DNA of 64,000 nucleotides from Chitinophaga sancti (GTDB lineage Bacteria; Bacteroidota; Bacteroidia; Chitinophagales; Chitinophagaceae): NCBI RefSeq assembly GCF_034087045.1, contig NZ_CP139247.1, forward strand, positions 1,612,001 to 1,676,000, written 5' to 3'. The notes under the pieces were generated by a model. That model ran no database searches and was not told the origin of the DNA. It worked only from the letters and a program-made list of their open reading frames with translations. The first letter of the stretch is position 1, and every line of letters begins with the position of its first letter. Made by a program: the position numbers and the translations under genes. This document shows, piece after piece, positions 42,124 through 51,433 of this stretch.

Positions 42124-42486
42124 ATGATCAGGGCGTACAAGTTATACACAGGCAATGACGGCCATTCTTATGTACAGGTAGGTACAGTCTCGAATTTGCA
42201 GGTAAATCCTGCCGCATCAATAATGTTCAACGAAACACCGGCGCATAGTTTTTATGACTGGCATCCGGCACCCACTACACAATATGTGATCACGCTTTCA
42301 GGCACCTTGTTGTTTGAAACCGGTCCGGGCGAAACCTTCATACTTCAGCCCGGAGATATACTGATAGCTATGGATACGACTGGCAGTGGCCACAAGTGGC
42401 AACTGATAGATGATCAGCCATGGAAGAGAGTATATGTTGCCTTTAAAGACGAGGCTGAGATCAACTTCGTACCTAACGTAGTATAA
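42124..42486 (+). CDS. Small cupin-domain protein
   Basis: 120 residues. The cupin core runs through HSFYDWHPAPTTQYVITLSG, then LLFETGPGETFILQPGDILI, with Gly-rich turns and the second motif TGSGHKWQLIDDQPWKRVYV. The His residues of the usual metal site are partly kept (H-x-W-H, and GHKW). Single-domain cupins of this kind can be isomerases, dioxygenases or sugar-binding proteins, and the function cannot be set. It is two bases after the glycosyltransferase and probably in the same operon. Confidence 0.75.
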   Translation: MIRAYKLYTGNDGHSYVQVGTVSNLQVNPAASIMFNETPAHSFYDWHPAPTTQYVITLSGTLLFETGPGETFILQPGDILIAMDTTGSGHKWQLIDDQPWKRVYVAFKDEAEINFVPNVV

Positions 42487-42494
42487 TAAGAAAA

Positions 42495-42519
42495 GCAACC
42501 CATTACAGGTTGCCTTCTT
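42495..42519. terminator. Weak bidirectional terminator between converging genes
   Basis: gcaacc / ggttgc with a seven-base loop, flanked by aagaaaa and cttcttc. It lies between the cupin gene and the minus-strand lipid operon. Confidence 0.45.
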
Positions 42520-42549
42520 CTCCATGTACATCTATGTAGGCTTCAATAA

Positions 42550-43782
42550 CTATCGGTTCAAATTATTGGGTCTGGTATATACCAGCTGCATGACATTGAT
42601 ATTCCGCATAGCAAATGCTGCCTCGCAATAGCATAGGTAGTAATTCCACTTGCGGATAAATGCAGTACTCATATCAGGCTGCAGGTTTTCATTGAAGGCA
42701 TCAAACCATGCCTTCAATGTTCTGGCATAGTCAGGTCCTAAATCTTTTAGGTCTACCATTGTCATATCTCCGGTTCTGTTCACTGCATTGTTGATAGCTG
42801 CTACTGATGGTAACAATGACCCCGGGAAGATATGTTTCTGAATCCAATCCACACCTTTTCTTAAACTATCATACCTTGAATCAGGAGCAGTGATCACCTG
42901 TATGGCCAGTATGCCATCTTTTTTCAACAGTTCATGGCATTTTGTAAAGTACATCGGCAAATAATCATGTCCTACAGCTTCCAGCATTTCGATAGATACA
43001 ATCTTATCAAAGCTGCCTTCCATCATCCTGTAATCTCTTAGCTGGATATTCACCCTGTCTTGCAGGCCTGCAGCTGAAACACGCTCTACAGCCAGCTTAT
43101 ACTGTTCCTGTGAAATAGTCAGTGACGTTATTTTACAGCCATATGTCTTTGCCATATAAATAGCATTTCCACCCCAGCCACTGCCTATTTCCAGCACATG
43201 ATCATCCGTTTTTAAATGTAGTTGCTGACACAACCGCTCATATTTTGCCAGCTGTGCTTCTTCCAGCGTCAGGTCTTCTTTATAATAATAAGCACTTGAA
43301 TATGTCATAGTCGGATCCAGGAAGCTGGCAAAGAAATCATTGTCCAGATCGTAATGGGCAGAGATATTTTTCCGCGACCCTTTCAGTGTATTCGCTCTCC
43401 TGTTATGGTACAATCTATTAAACCAGCTAAACAGGTTAAAAGCAAATTGTTTTGTTTTACTACCTGATAATCCCGGTGTGTTCTCTACATTATGTAACGC
43501 CCACTTTATCACATTCGTAATATTGTCTGTATCCCACAGCCCATCTACATATGCTTCTCCAAATCCTACATCTCCATACAACAGTATCCTGCTATAAAAC
43601 GCGGCATCATTGATACGGATATTCGCCCTGATATTACCTTCTCCATTTCCGATAGTGAGCTGTTCACCATCCTGCAAGGTCAGGTGTAGCAATCCCTGGT
43701 TCATACCCGCCATCACTTTCAGTACAATATCCTGGTAGATACTTTTACTCTTTTTTGCATATGGAAGTGTGGATGTTTGCAT
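42550..43782 (-). CDS. Cyclopropane-fatty-acid-synthase-like methyltransferase (first copy)
   Basis: About 410 residues from MQTSTLPYAKKSKSIYQ; a longer frame overlaps the preceding gene and has no family character. The N-terminal part (GMNQGLLHLTLQDGEQL, FGEAYVDGLWDTDNIT) is the lipid-binding section of the CFA synthase family. SAM motif I is HVLEIGSGWGGNAIYMA. KIVSIEMLEAVGHDYLPMYF and GDMTMVDLKDLGPDYARTL are typical of the CFA/UfaM group. It should methylate or cyclopropanate a double bond in membrane lipid. It is the last gene of a seven-gene operon that contains a second, more divergent copy. Confidence 0.87.
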   Translation of the reverse strand: MQTSTLPYAKKSKSIYQDIVLKVMAGMNQGLLHLTLQDGEQLTIGNGEGNIRANIRINDAAFYSRILLYGDVGFGEAYVDGLWDTDNITNVIKWALHNVENTPGLSGSKTKQFAFNLFSWFNRLYHNRRANTLKGSRKNISAHYDLDNDFFASFLDPTMTYSSAYYYKEDLTLEEAQLAKYERLCQQLHLKTDDHVLEIGSGWGGNAIYMAKTYGCKITSLTISQEQYKLAVERVSAAGLQDRVNIQLRDYRMMEGSFDKIVSIEMLEAVGHDYLPMYFTKCHELLKKDGILAIQVITAPDSRYDSLRKGVDWIQKHIFPGSLLPSVAAINNAVNRTGDMTMVDLKDLGPDYARTLKAWFDAFNENLQPDMSTAFIRKWNYYLCYCEAAFAMRNINVMQLVYTRPNNLNR

Positions 43783-43852
43783 GTCAAGTATATATATGGG
43801 AATGCTGTTACCATTAACTGATGTTAATAGTTTCCCCTGTGAGAAAATATAA

Positions 43853-44650
43853 TTATGATTTGTAAGGTCGATATAGATCACGCTGCAGGTGCTTGTTGGC
43901 TGCTTTTGCGTGAAAGGGCAACTTCTTCAACCATAAGCGAAGTGCCTGCCAGTGAATCATCCAGATCACTTTGAACGTAATCAACGGAAAGCTGAAAAAG
44001 TAATAGAGCAGCATTCCATCCGTCAGTGGTTTTCTTTCTCCTTTTAGTGTACTGATTAAAAATCGTTCTCCACTCTTATGACAATCATCGATGCGTATAT
44101 CCAATCGTTCGCCCGGTATATTCAGATCAAAATCAAATTGTGTATCCATGTCGGAAAAAGGAGACACATAAAAGTATTTACCTGTATACAGCCTGAATCC
44201 TTTATAGGTACGTGTGGTATCGTTCAGCAAATAAGGTTTCAATTCTCCGAATGTATTGCATACTTCTACTACAGAACAAACAGGATGCCCCTGCATATCA
44301 TAACAGTAATAGAATGAAACAGGATTGAACTGATACCCTAACGTACATAAATTAGTCAGTAACATGACGCGTCCGATAGGCGTTGTAACGCCCTGCTGTT
44401 GCAGGTAAGCAAGGATCTGTTCACGGGTGTTCTGACTATCTGTTATTTGCAAATGATCTTTTTCGCGAAAATTAAACAGGTTAAAACGGTTCCTGCTCAG
44501 AAAGCGCAGGTGCCTTGACAGATAATCTATTTCATCCAGGTCGATGTAAAACATAAACACCTGGTAGTTGAACTGGTGCCGCTTTGGCGACAGCCTGTGG
44601 TGCATTACCCGTGCCCTGTATAAACATGAATGAATAAAGGTCCCGTTCAT
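43853..44650 (-). CDS. DUF1365 family protein
   Basis: 265 residues. The opening FIHSCLYRARVMHHRLSPKRHQFNY is typical (length limit applied: the key part is YRARVMHHRLSP). LGYQFNPVSFYYCYD in the middle is the strongest family signature, and PFSDMDTQFDFDLNIPGERL follows. DUF1365 genes are almost always next to an FAD oxidoreductase and a CFA-synthase-like methyltransferase, as here. The reaction is not known; a role in modified or furan/cyclopropane fatty-acid synthesis has been proposed for the cluster. It has no signal peptide. Confidence 0.87.
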   Translation of the reverse strand: MNGTFIHSCLYRARVMHHRLSPKRHQFNYQVFMFYIDLDEIDYLSRHLRFLSRNRFNLFNFREKDHLQITDSQNTREQILAYLQQQGVTTPIGRVMLLTNLCTLGYQFNPVSFYYCYDMQGHPVCSVVEVCNTFGELKPYLLNDTTRTYKGFRLYTGKYFYVSPFSDMDTQFDFDLNIPGERLDIRIDDCHKSGERFLISTLKGERKPLTDGMLLYYFFSFPLITFKVIWMIHWQALRLWLKKLPFHAKAANKHLQRDLYRPYKS

Positions 44651-44682
44651 GAAAATATCTACGGAATAAAGAGCCGTATGGA

Positions 44683-45933
44683 TTAAATAACGCGTCTCTT
44701 TAACAAATGAGAACAGAGATTCACTGCGCTGGTAAATGCATCTTCATGGAATCCATACTTAAAGTAACTACCACAATAGTAGACAGGACCATCGGCATTC
44801 AATTGAGGTAAAGCAGACTGGGCTTCAATAGCAGCCAGGTCAAATAGCGGATGCTCGTAGTCTATCTCTTTGATGATCTTGCTGGCATCCAGCTGTGCAT
44901 GGGGATTGATAGATACAAAATAGTTTTTCTTGTCGGATACGCCTTGTAACTTATTCATCCAGTAAATGGTGCTGGGTTGCTCGTTTTCTATACGATAGTT
45001 CCAGCTGCTCCATGCCAGCTTTTTAACTGGCATGGTCTTCTCATCTGTATGTAATACAGCTTTGTTGTATTGATATTTGAAAGCAGAAAGTAGTTGCTGT
45101 TCTTTATTAGTTGGTTCTGAAAGCAATGCCAGTGCCTGGTCGGCATGGCAGGCCAGTATCACCCTGTCATATTCCTGTGCTGTGCCATCTGCTGCATGTA
45201 TGGTAGCTTTTCCGTCAGGCGTGCGCGTTACTTTCACTGCTTTTCTATTGATGTGAATACGGTTTCTGAAAGGCGCAATTAAGATCTCTCTGTATGACTG
45301 ACTCCCTTTGTTCAGTGTATACCACTGGTGTTGTGTATGCAGGCCGAGAAAACCATGGTTGTAAAAGAAACGGATGAGTGTCACCGCAGGGAAGTCCAGC
45401 ATCTGTTGCATAGGGGTAGACCACACAGCGGAGCTCATGGGTACGAGGTATTTCCACAACATGTCTTCACCATAACCACCTTCGCGTATAAATTGTCCGA
45501 TTGTATGATTCGCATATCTAGGATCATCCAGAATACGTACGCTCTCTTTATTGAAGCGGCCAATCTGCATGAGCATCCTGATGTAAGAAGGATTGAAAAT
45601 GTTTTTGCGTTGTGCAAAGAGATGATTGATACCGGAACCGCTGTATTCAAGCCCGGAGGGAATGTGCTGCACACTGAAAGACATGTCTGTCTTTTTCACA
45701 GGTGCTTTAATCTGTTCAAACAGTTTACAAAGGTTGGGATACGTTTGGTAATTAAAAACCATAAACCCGGTATCAATGTACACCGGCTTTCCATCTTCAT
45801 CTACAGTCACAGTGTTTGTATGACCACCTACATAATCGAGTTGTTCATAAAACGTGATGTCGTCAGTAGGGTGTAGGAAATGTCCGCATCCCATACCGGC
45901 TATGCCGGTGCCTATGATTGCTGTTCGTAACAT
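44683..45933 (-). CDS. FAD-dependent oxidoreductase of the lipid-modification operon
   Basis: 416 residues. The N-terminal FAD-binding loop is AIIGTGIAGMGCGHFL with the G-x-G-x-x-G pattern, followed by YVGGHTNTVTVDEDGK and DTGFMVFNYQTYPNLCKLF. PMSSAVWSTPMQQMLDFPA and a C-terminal PVYYCGSYFKYGFHEDAF complete the amine-oxidase-like fold. Members of this branch, paired with DUF1365 and CFA synthases, are thought to oxidise or desaturate fatty-acyl chains (UfaD-like). Its start overlaps the end of the preceding hydrolase gene by 22 bases, so translation is coupled. Confidence 0.87.
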   Translation of the reverse strand: MLRTAIIGTGIAGMGCGHFLHPTDDITFYEQLDYVGGHTNTVTVDEDGKPVYIDTGFMVFNYQTYPNLCKLFEQIKAPVKKTDMSFSVQHIPSGLEYSGSGINHLFAQRKNIFNPSYIRMLMQIGRFNKESVRILDDPRYANHTIGQFIREGGYGEDMLWKYLVPMSSAVWSTPMQQMLDFPAVTLIRFFYNHGFLGLHTQHQWYTLNKGSQSYREILIAPFRNRIHINRKAVKVTRTPDGKATIHAADGTAQEYDRVILACHADQALALLSEPTNKEQQLLSAFKYQYNKAVLHTDEKTMPVKKLAWSSWNYRIENEQPSTIYWMNKLQGVSDKKNYFVSINPHAQLDASKIIKEIDYEHPLFDLAAIEAQSALPQLNADGPVYYCGSYFKYGFHEDAFTSAVNLCSHLLKRRVI

Positions 45934-47030
45934 ATATTTTGTAAAAATCTTAATACCGAGTAGGTGGATAATTGTCCGCCCGGGCCTTTCAGGTTGTAAT
46001 CAAATCCGTGTGTGGCCCAGGGTAGTGAGAGAAAGAAATATTTAATACCGTTGTCCTGTAGTTTCTTTTCCAGTCTGATGCTATGTTCATACGCTACGAG
46101 TACATCATGTTCACCATGAATGATTAACGTAGGCACTGTGTTTCTGTTCACGAATTCAACGGGGGAACTGGCTGAATAATTATTGGGTACAGCGCTGTAA
46201 GTGCCTCCCAGGTAGTTTTCCATGACTTTCCTGGAATCCATTACCAATGGACTTGCAGGTAGTGAATATCCCCATACCATATCAGCAGGACCATAGAAAT
46301 CTACTACACCTTTTAAACCCTGCACATGCTGTTTGTAGGCTGCCAGTAGTGCAATCTGTGCGCCTGCAGAGCGACCCATCAGTACGAAATTGTTTGTATC
46401 AATTCTTAATTCTTCCGCATGTGCACGCAGGTAATCCATGGCCTGATACACATCTTCCACCGGTGCAGGGCAGATGTTTTGCGGTGCCAGTCTGTAATTG
46501 ATAGCAGCTACATGATAGCCATGATTCGCCAGATATGTATTCAGTTCAGGCAGATCCTGACTGTTCCCACTGCTCCATGATCCGCCATGTACCACTACTA
46601 CACAGGGATGATTGCCCGGGTGAATAGCAGGGTAGAAGTCCAGGTGCAGATTGCCACAGTAAGGCAGGCTTTTATAAGCAACAGGCGCTTCTTTGTAACC
46701 GGAGAATATGACAGACAGGTTCAAAGGAGTAGTGTCTGACTGATCGCCGAGGGCCTTGTCCATTGCTTTGGGCAGGTGACTGGCTACATCATATGCTCTG
46801 AAGAATGGGGATAAAAAAAGTACGATGGCAATCAGGCCTAATACTGTTCCAGTCGTAGTGTAGCGTTGCGCCAGGAAACCACTCAATAAAACCACTATCG
46901 TAATAGCAATAAAAACCCACGCGAATTCAGCTGCGGCGATAGCGAGCTTCCACAGGTTGTAAGTTGGTGCTTTGATAACTGTGAGTAAAGAAGTCAGCAG
47001 TAAAAGGACAATTAAAATAAGACGGATCAT
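45912..47030 (-). CDS. Membrane-anchored alpha/beta hydrolase (esterase/lipase-like)
   Basis: About 372 residues from MIRLILIVLLLLTSLL (47030), whose ATG overlaps the preceding stop (ATGA). Three hydrophobic segments fill the first 90 residues. The rest is an alpha/beta hydrolase of the BD-FAE / hormone-sensitive-lipase type: VVVHGGSWSSGNSQD as oxyanion HGG motif, LMGRSAGAQIALLA with nucleophile Ser, PTLIIHGEHDVLV with the acid, and ATHGFDY with the His. It probably removes an acyl or ester group from a lipid precursor. It overlaps genes on both sides. Confidence 0.82.
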   Translation of the reverse strand: MIRLILIVLLLLTSLLTVIKAPTYNLWKLAIAAAEFAWVFIAITIVVLLSGFLAQRYTTTGTVLGLIAIVLFLSPFFRAYDVASHLPKAMDKALGDQSDTTPLNLSVIFSGYKEAPVAYKSLPYCGNLHLDFYPAIHPGNHPCVVVVHGGSWSSGNSQDLPELNTYLANHGYHVAAINYRLAPQNICPAPVEDVYQAMDYLRAHAEELRIDTNNFVLMGRSAGAQIALLAAYKQHVQGLKGVVDFYGPADMVWGYSLPASPLVMDSRKVMENYLGGTYSAVPNNYSASSPVEFVNRNTVPTLIIHGEHDVLVAYEHSIRLEKKLQDNGIKYFFLSLPWATHGFDYNLKGPGGQLSTYSVLRFLQNICYEQQS

Positions 47031-48061
47031 ACAGCGTTTTTTCGAAACAGGTAATGACTGACTATCCATTCATTCCCGTTGTTATAATTCCATAGTTCAG
47101 CGCAGGCCATATAGAACAGGCGCCAGTATACCCACCATTTCAGTGCCTGATCTTTTCCGTAGGTAGTTTCGAACAGTGGCATTATTTCCGCTTTATGATC
47201 ATCCATATTGCGCAGCCATGCTTCTGCTGTCTTGCCGTAATGTGTACCTGTTACATGCCAGTGTTTACTGACAGTTAGATGTTCGTTAAAGTAGAACATC
47301 AGGTCATCGCCCGGCATCACTCCCCCCGTAAAGAAATATTGGCTCATCCAATCGCTTTCATCTTTCACTTCAAACAGGTAAGTATACTCTTTGTGTGTAA
47401 AGATATGAATGAACAGCTTTCCGTCTGCTTTTAAAAATGAAGCTACCTTTTTCAGCAGTTTCTGATAGTTGCGCATATGTTCAAACATTTCTACAGATAC
47501 GACTCTGTCGAACTGATGATCTGTATGAAATATATTCATGTCTGCAGTGATCACCGTGAGGTTGGTGATGCCGCGTGCAGCGGCTTGTGTATCGATATAT
47601 TCTTTTTGTGTACGTGAATTAGATACCACTGTAAACCGGCTCCCGGGGAATTTTGCAGACATGAAGAGAGACAGTGATCCCCAGCCGCAACCCAGTTCCA
47701 GTACGTTCATATCATTGGTTAGTTCCGCTCTCTGACAGGTTAGTTCCAGCATATCTCTTTCTGCTATATCCAGCTCCTGCACACCTGGCTGCCAGTATCC
47801 GCAGGAATACTTCAGGTGTTTACCCAGGCAATATTGATAAAATGCAGTAGGTACTTCATAGTGTTGTGCATTGGCTTCAGGAGTATTCACAGCGATAGGA
47901 GACGCTTTTAGCTGATCGATCAGCGACATGAGGTGTGCCTGTTGTGCTTCCGCATCACCTTTGTTCTCATCGTCCAGTCTTTGCTTCAGCAGTTTTCTGA
48001 TGCCTTTGCGCAACAATACATCAGGAACAGAATTTTTTTCAATGAGGGTATCGTACCACAT
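47027..48061 (-). CDS. Cyclopropane-fatty-acid-synthase-like methyltransferase (second copy)
   Basis: About 344 residues from MWYDTLIEKNSVPDV. AQHYEVPTAFYQYCLGKHLKYS and CGYWQPGVQELDIAERDML match the CFA synthase family. SAM motif I is NVLELGCGWGSLSLFMS, and VVSVEMFEHMRNYQKLL is typical of the second, single-domain type. It lacks the lipid-binding N-terminal part seen in the first copy. Two such methyltransferases in one operon suggest two successive methyl transfers or two substrates. It overlaps the hydrolase by four bases. Confidence 0.85.
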   Translation of the reverse strand: MWYDTLIEKNSVPDVLLRKGIRKLLKQRLDDENKGDAEAQQAHLMSLIDQLKASPIAVNTPEANAQHYEVPTAFYQYCLGKHLKYSCGYWQPGVQELDIAERDMLELTCQRAELTNDMNVLELGCGWGSLSLFMSAKFPGSRFTVVSNSRTQKEYIDTQAAARGITNLTVITADMNIFHTDHQFDRVVSVEMFEHMRNYQKLLKKVASFLKADGKLFIHIFTHKEYTYLFEVKDESDWMSQYFFTGGVMPGDDLMFYFNEHLTVSKHWHVTGTHYGKTAEAWLRNMDDHKAEIMPLFETTYGKDQALKWWVYWRLFYMACAELWNYNNGNEWIVSHYLFRKNAV

Positions 48062-48109
48062 GTTGAATATGATTGAAAATGATAAACACAATATGTAAAA
48101 AACGGAATT

Positions 48110-48892
48110 TCAGGATCTGGCAGGGAACCAGGGAATGAAGGCGCTGGTGCTGCGCTGATAGGCTTTATAGGCTTCTCCTTTGGAACGCAATGATTGCTCT
48201 TCTGTAGCTGGTATACCTGTCACTTTCAGTAGCAGGTAAAGTATGATCAGTGGACTGATCACGCCGAGATATCCAGACGGCGAACCGATTGCAAAGATGC
48301 TGTAAGATACCCACATCATCCATTCGAAAAAGTAATTAGGATGTCGTGAATATCGCCATAATCCTGTATTGCATACTAACCCTTTATTTTTAATTTTGAA
48401 TGTATGTAATTGCCTGTCAGCAATAGCTTCGCCTGTTACACTGATGAACCAGAGTATGATACCTGTATATTCTGCAATGCCTAATGTGGTTTCTTTATTC
48501 AGGGCACTGATGATAAATGGTATGGACAACAACACATTTGACAATCCCTGAAACTGGAAGAACCAGAAAAATTTCTTGTCAGCATGTGGCGCCCATTCCT
48601 TTCTCAGTTGCTGATAGCGGCCATCTTCGATATCTAAATGATGAGAGATCCTGATCAGTAAATGCGTACCTAGCCTGATGCCTGCAACGATTACCATAAA
48701 GCAGATCAGGAATTTGCGCAGGCTATAACCATCTGCCAGTAATAGCAATAATATGCTGATGACAGGAAAGTTGTAAGACCAGAATATATCTACTACGCTG
48801 GCATTTTTGATAGCGCGTGCCCATCCCCATGCCATGGCCATGATCATAGCGCAAACCATGATAAGTAGTAAGATGATTGTAAGGTTATCCAT
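48110..48892 (-). CDS. DUF1295 family membrane protein (steroid 5-alpha-reductase-like)
   Basis: About 260 residues from MDNLTIILLLIMVCAMIM; this start overlaps the end of the DUF1475 gene by eight bases. The chain has about six membrane segments. NASVVDIFWSYNFPV and the C-terminal LWRYSRHPNYFFEWMMWVSY are hallmarks of the DUF1295 / 3-oxo-5-alpha-steroid 4-dehydrogenase fold, where NADPH binds. The family reduces or isomerises double bonds in lipids. Here a role on a modified fatty-acyl chain is likely, judged from the operon. Confidence 0.85.
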   Translation of the reverse strand: MDNLTIILLLIMVCAMIMAMAWGWARAIKNASVVDIFWSYNFPVISILLLLLADGYSLRKFLICFMVIVAGIRLGTHLLIRISHHLDIEDGRYQQLRKEWAPHADKKFFWFFQFQGLSNVLLSIPFIISALNKETTLGIAEYTGIILWFISVTGEAIADRQLHTFKIKNKGLVCNTGLWRYSRHPNYFFEWMMWVSYSIFAIGSPSGYLGVISPLIILYLLLKVTGIPATEEQSLRSKGEAYKAYQRSTSAFIPWFPARS

Positions 48893-49220
48893 GTTGTTTC
48901 CCGAATAATTCTTTAAGACCTTCTCCAGGCGGGAGACGGAAAAGCTGCACCAGCATATATATACAACTGGCAATGCTACCCAGTGTAACTAATAATACAA
49001 GCCAGATTCCTTTGCTGAAGATCGTTTTTTCCTTGTAACAGATCCATACAAAAATGACCAGCACATTGGTATAAAAATCCCAGAGCGTGGCGCGCATCCA
49101 GGGTATACCGCTTAAGAAATCCCATTCTTTGAACAGGTTGCTTGCTATACTGGTTGTGATCACCACATAACACATCCAGATCAATAATGCGCTGAATAGT
49201 AGTTTTAAAAAAGTGATCAT
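48885..49220 (-). CDS. DUF1475-like small membrane protein
   Basis: 111 residues with three membrane segments: FLKLLFSALLIWMCYVV, FYTNVLVIFVWICY and GIWLVLLVTLGSIASCIYML. The gap between the first two holds IPWMRATLWDFYTNV. This resembles DUF1475 proteins, which are often found next to DUF1295 and CFA synthase genes. It is the first gene of the operon and overlaps the next by eight bases. Function is unknown. Confidence 0.65.
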   Translation of the reverse strand: MITFLKLLFSALLIWMCYVVITTSIASNLFKEWDFLSGIPWMRATLWDFYTNVLVIFVWICYKEKTIFSKGIWLVLLVTLGSIASCIYMLVQLFRLPPGEGLKELFGKQHG

Positions 49221-49436
49221 GTGCTGCCGGCAGATTTGCTAATGACGGTATGATAACATACGTAAGAATAAATACCTTTGGTTTCACGCAACAGGGAATA
49301 GTCCGGTTCAGGCTGCTGCCATTCATCAATTAACGATAATTTAGTTTGCCTAATTTCTATAATAGCAGTATCTTTTCTATACCTGTCACTTTTAACAAGG
49401 ACGAACCCGATCGTAAACTTTGAATTTTAGAGCACT

Positions 49437-49805
49437 ATGGCAGAAAGAAAGACCAATTCGTCTAATTATCAGAATCAATCGTTCCTGGAGAGCAAGTGTC
49501 CGTTGAATGAGTTGTTGTTTTCTATGAGCCGTCGCTGGACGACAGATATTTTATTCTGTATAGAGGCTGGCAATAATAGATTTTCAGGAATCAGGGAAGA
49601 GCTGACCTACATTACAGATCATATACTGTCAGACCGGCTGAAAACGCTGGAAAAGACTGGCCTGATAACCCGTCAGCAATTTCCCGGCATGCCGCCTAAA
49701 GTTGTTTACTCACTCACAGAAAATGGAGTAGAACTTTGTGGCTTACTGGAAAAACTGTGTGAGTTTTCCAGCATTATCTACGACGAGAAAGCTGTCGCAG
49801 TATAG
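49437..49805 (+). CDS. HxlR-family transcriptional regulator
   Basis: 122 residues. CPLNELLFSMSRRWTTDILF is the standard HxlR opening with the conserved Cys. NRFSGIREELTYITDHILSDRLKTLEKTGLI contains the winged helix (given here as its key parts FSGIREEL and LSDRLKTLEKTGLI). It is divergent from the seven-gene lipid operon across about 215 bases and is the likely local regulator. HxlR proteins with a Cys near the N-terminus often sense electrophiles or redox change. The effector here is unknown. Confidence 0.85.
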   Translation: MAERKTNSSNYQNQSFLESKCPLNELLFSMSRRWTTDILFCIEAGNNRFSGIREELTYITDHILSDRLKTLEKTGLITRQQFPGMPPKVVYSLTENGVELCGLLEKLCEFSSIIYDEKAVAV

Positions 49806-49876
49806 TATTGCCTTGAGCATTTCACGTTGTGAAAAACTCTGTATTTTGAGTATCTTACTGAGATACTACTCACACC

Positions 49877-51394
49877 ATGAAGAAATTGACCCAATGGTTT
49901 TGTATGTCTGCGCTGGTTTTCTCTCACGCACATGCCCAAACCCCTACAAAAGAAGATCCCCGGTTTGCCGGATTAGACAAAGAATTTAATAGTATCCTTC
50001 ATACCTGGCATGTAGCCGGTTTTGCTGTAGCCGTAGTAGAGAAGGATAAAATTGTATATGCCAAAGGCTTTGGTTACCGGGATTATGAACACAAGTTGCC
50101 CGTAACTCCGAATACGCTGTTTGCCATAGGTTCCAACACGAAAGCCTTTACAGCAGGTTTGTTAGGCATACTCAGGGGAGAAGGGAAAGTGGATTTCGAA
50201 CAGCCGGTTCGCCGTTTCCTGCCCGAGCTGGAGTTTGCCACACCAGAACTGAATGAGCAGGTGACCCTCAGAGATATGATGACGCATCGTACCGGGGTGC
50301 AACGTTACGACTATTCATGGTTCTTCTTTCCACCTACATGCAGGGATTCCCTCTTATGGCGTATACGTTATTTTCAACCCCACACACCTTTGCGTTCCCG
50401 GTGGGAGTACAATAACTTTATGTACCTGGCACAGGGCAAAGTAGCGGAGAAGCTTACCGGCAAAAGTTGGGAAGACAATATCCGCCACTACTTTTTTGAA
50501 CCACTCGACATGTTGCATTCCGATTGCTCCGTCACAGAAATGGTGAAGCAGGAAGATGTAGCCCTGCCATATAGCGTAGCCCAGGATAGCATTATCAAAA
50601 AACTGAAATACCATAATATCGATGTAATCGCCCCGGCAGGTAGTATCAACAGCAGTGTGCTGGATATGGCGCACTGGGCAAGTATGTGGATCAATGGCGG
50701 GAAATACAAAGGAAAAATCGTGCTGCCGGAACCCTATGTGCGCGAAGCTACAGGTTTGCAGATGGCTATAGGGTACGATCAGCCAGACAAAATGCATCCT
50801 GACCTGCACTTCAACGGCTATGGGCTGGGGTGGTTTTTACGTTCTTACAGAGGTCACTACCAGGCGGAGCATGGGGGAAATATAGATGGCTTTTCTGCAC
50901 TTACCTGTATATTCCCTACAGATAGTATAAGTATCATAGTATTGAGCAATCAGTCGGGTTCTAAAGTACCGGATATCGTGCATAATATCCTTGCAGACAG
51001 GGCGCTGAAACTAAGTAAAATAGACTGGAACGGAGAGGCAGATAAGGCTGTACATACAAAGAAACCTGTGGCCGATAAAAGAGAGGATACCATAATAATA
51101 AAGGGAACTACCGTTATCCGTCCACTCGCGGAGTTGACTGGCACCTTTGGCAATAACCTGTATGGTAATTTTGAAGTATTCCAGCGAAATGATTCACTGT
51201 TTGCGCGGTTCCCTGTAGAAACGGTGTATTTAAAACATCGTGGGTATGATATATTCGATGCAAACAGTACGACTGATCCCACAGCAGGTAGTATGACTAC
51301 AATCCATTTCCTCATGGATGATAATGGAGACATCAATAGTCTGAATGTAAGACTGGATGATGATACACCGGCGGTGTTTGTAAAACGTAAATAA
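49877..51394 (+). CDS. Exported serine hydrolase, class C beta-lactamase fold
   Basis: 505 residues with a signal peptide ending near HAHAQ. Residues about 30-380 form the beta-lactamase/penicillin-binding fold: FAIGSNTKAFTAG holds S-x-x-K with Ser about 86, RWEYNNFMYLAQG gives Y-N-N, and QAEHGGNIDGFSALT holds HGG in place of KTG. The last 110 residues are a DUF3471-like beta domain (LTGTFGNNLYGNFEVF). Such enzymes are D-amino-acid peptidases or esterases rather than true beta-lactamases. It stands alone and ends in a shared terminator with the YceI gene on the other strand. Confidence 0.85.
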   Translation: MKKLTQWFCMSALVFSHAHAQTPTKEDPRFAGLDKEFNSILHTWHVAGFAVAVVEKDKIVYAKGFGYRDYEHKLPVTPNTLFAIGSNTKAFTAGLLGILRGEGKVDFEQPVRRFLPELEFATPELNEQVTLRDMMTHRTGVQRYDYSWFFFPPTCRDSLLWRIRYFQPHTPLRSRWEYNNFMYLAQGKVAEKLTGKSWEDNIRHYFFEPLDMLHSDCSVTEMVKQEDVALPYSVAQDSIIKKLKYHNIDVIAPAGSINSSVLDMAHWASMWINGGKYKGKIVLPEPYVREATGLQMAIGYDQPDKMHPDLHFNGYGLGWFLRSYRGHYQAEHGGNIDGFSALTCIFPTDSISIIVLSNQSGSKVPDIVHNILADRALKLSKIDWNGEADKAVHTKKPVADKREDTIIIKGTTVIRPLAELTGTFGNNLYGNFEVFQRNDSLFARFPVETVYLKHRGYDIFDANSTTDPTAGSMTTIHFLMDDNGDINSLNVRLDDDTPAVFVKRK

Positions 51395-51400
51395 AGAAAA

Positions 51401-51430
51401 AGCGCTTCTGCTTTGTGGCAGAAGCGCTTT
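51401..51430. terminator. Bidirectional terminator
   Basis: agcgcttctgc / gcagaagcgct, a perfect 11-bp stem with a six-base loop, with A-run before and T-run after. It serves the converging hydrolase and YceI genes. Confidence 0.9.
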
Positions 51431-51433
51431 TTT

